Origin: an uncultured Chthonomonas sp.
Lineage (GTDB): Bacteria > Armatimonadota > Chthonomonadetes > Chthonomonadales > CAJBBX01
Length of the DNA: 6,498 bases
NCBI GenBank assembly: GCA_903886985.1
Contig: CAISOI010000097.1
Span: 1-6,498, forward strand
Reading direction: 5' to 3'
The notes beneath the pieces were generated by a model. That model searched no databases, had not been told where the DNA came from, and saw only the letters and a program-made list of their open reading frames with translations. Every line of letters starts with the position of its first letter. The first letter of the stretch is position 1. Position numbers and translations under genes: made by a program. Shown one piece after another: positions 6,479-6,498 of the stretch.

Positions 6479-6498
6479 GCGCAGGACTGGCGGGAATG

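Overview
The window comes from a bacterial genome or metagenome contig of roughly balanced base composition. It opens with non-biological sequence: positions 3-37 match the Illumina index-adapter/read-2 primer apart from one extra T. The left edge is therefore a raw contig end, and the first gene lost its 5' end there. The phylum is not clear from the sequence. The protein families (zinc-ribbon threonine synthase, cytoplasmic GH15, ferritin-VIT1 fusion, PAP-like phosphoesterase) are shared by many environmental bacteria. An Armatimonadota- or Chloroflexota-like source is only a weak guess.

Layout. On the plus strand, 38-1348 encodes most of a purple-acid-phosphatase-like metallophosphoesterase (N-terminal fibronectin-like domain plus catalytic domain) missing its N-terminus. 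An 11-bp perfect hairpin (1357-1386) separates it from a convergent block that fills the rest of the window. On the minus strand, reading right to left: a near-consensus sigma70-type promoter (6450-6478); threonine synthase thrC (TTG start proposed at 6418, with a good Shine-Dalgarno); a GH15 glucoamylase-like glycoside hydrolase (5271-3172); a ferritin-like/VIT1 (Er-VIT1, MbfA-like) iron transporter (3169-1994); and a small two-TM protein of unknown function (1960-1403).

The four minus-strand genes are packed so closely (35-nt overlap or 1-nt gap, 2-nt gap, 33-nt gap) that they very likely form one operon. Their functions (amino-acid synthesis, glucan breakdown, iron handling, unknown membrane protein) do not form an obvious pathway. 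Co-transcription is well supported by spacing; a shared physiological role is not. I see no tRNA, rRNA, CRISPR array, insertion sequence, attachment site or phage gene. There is no gene-free stretch over 300 bases. I found no convincing new biological system. The most useful observations are the adapter artefact, the corrected thrC start with its promoter, the alternative GH15 start, and the conserved metal-ligand spacing in the VIT1 fusion.
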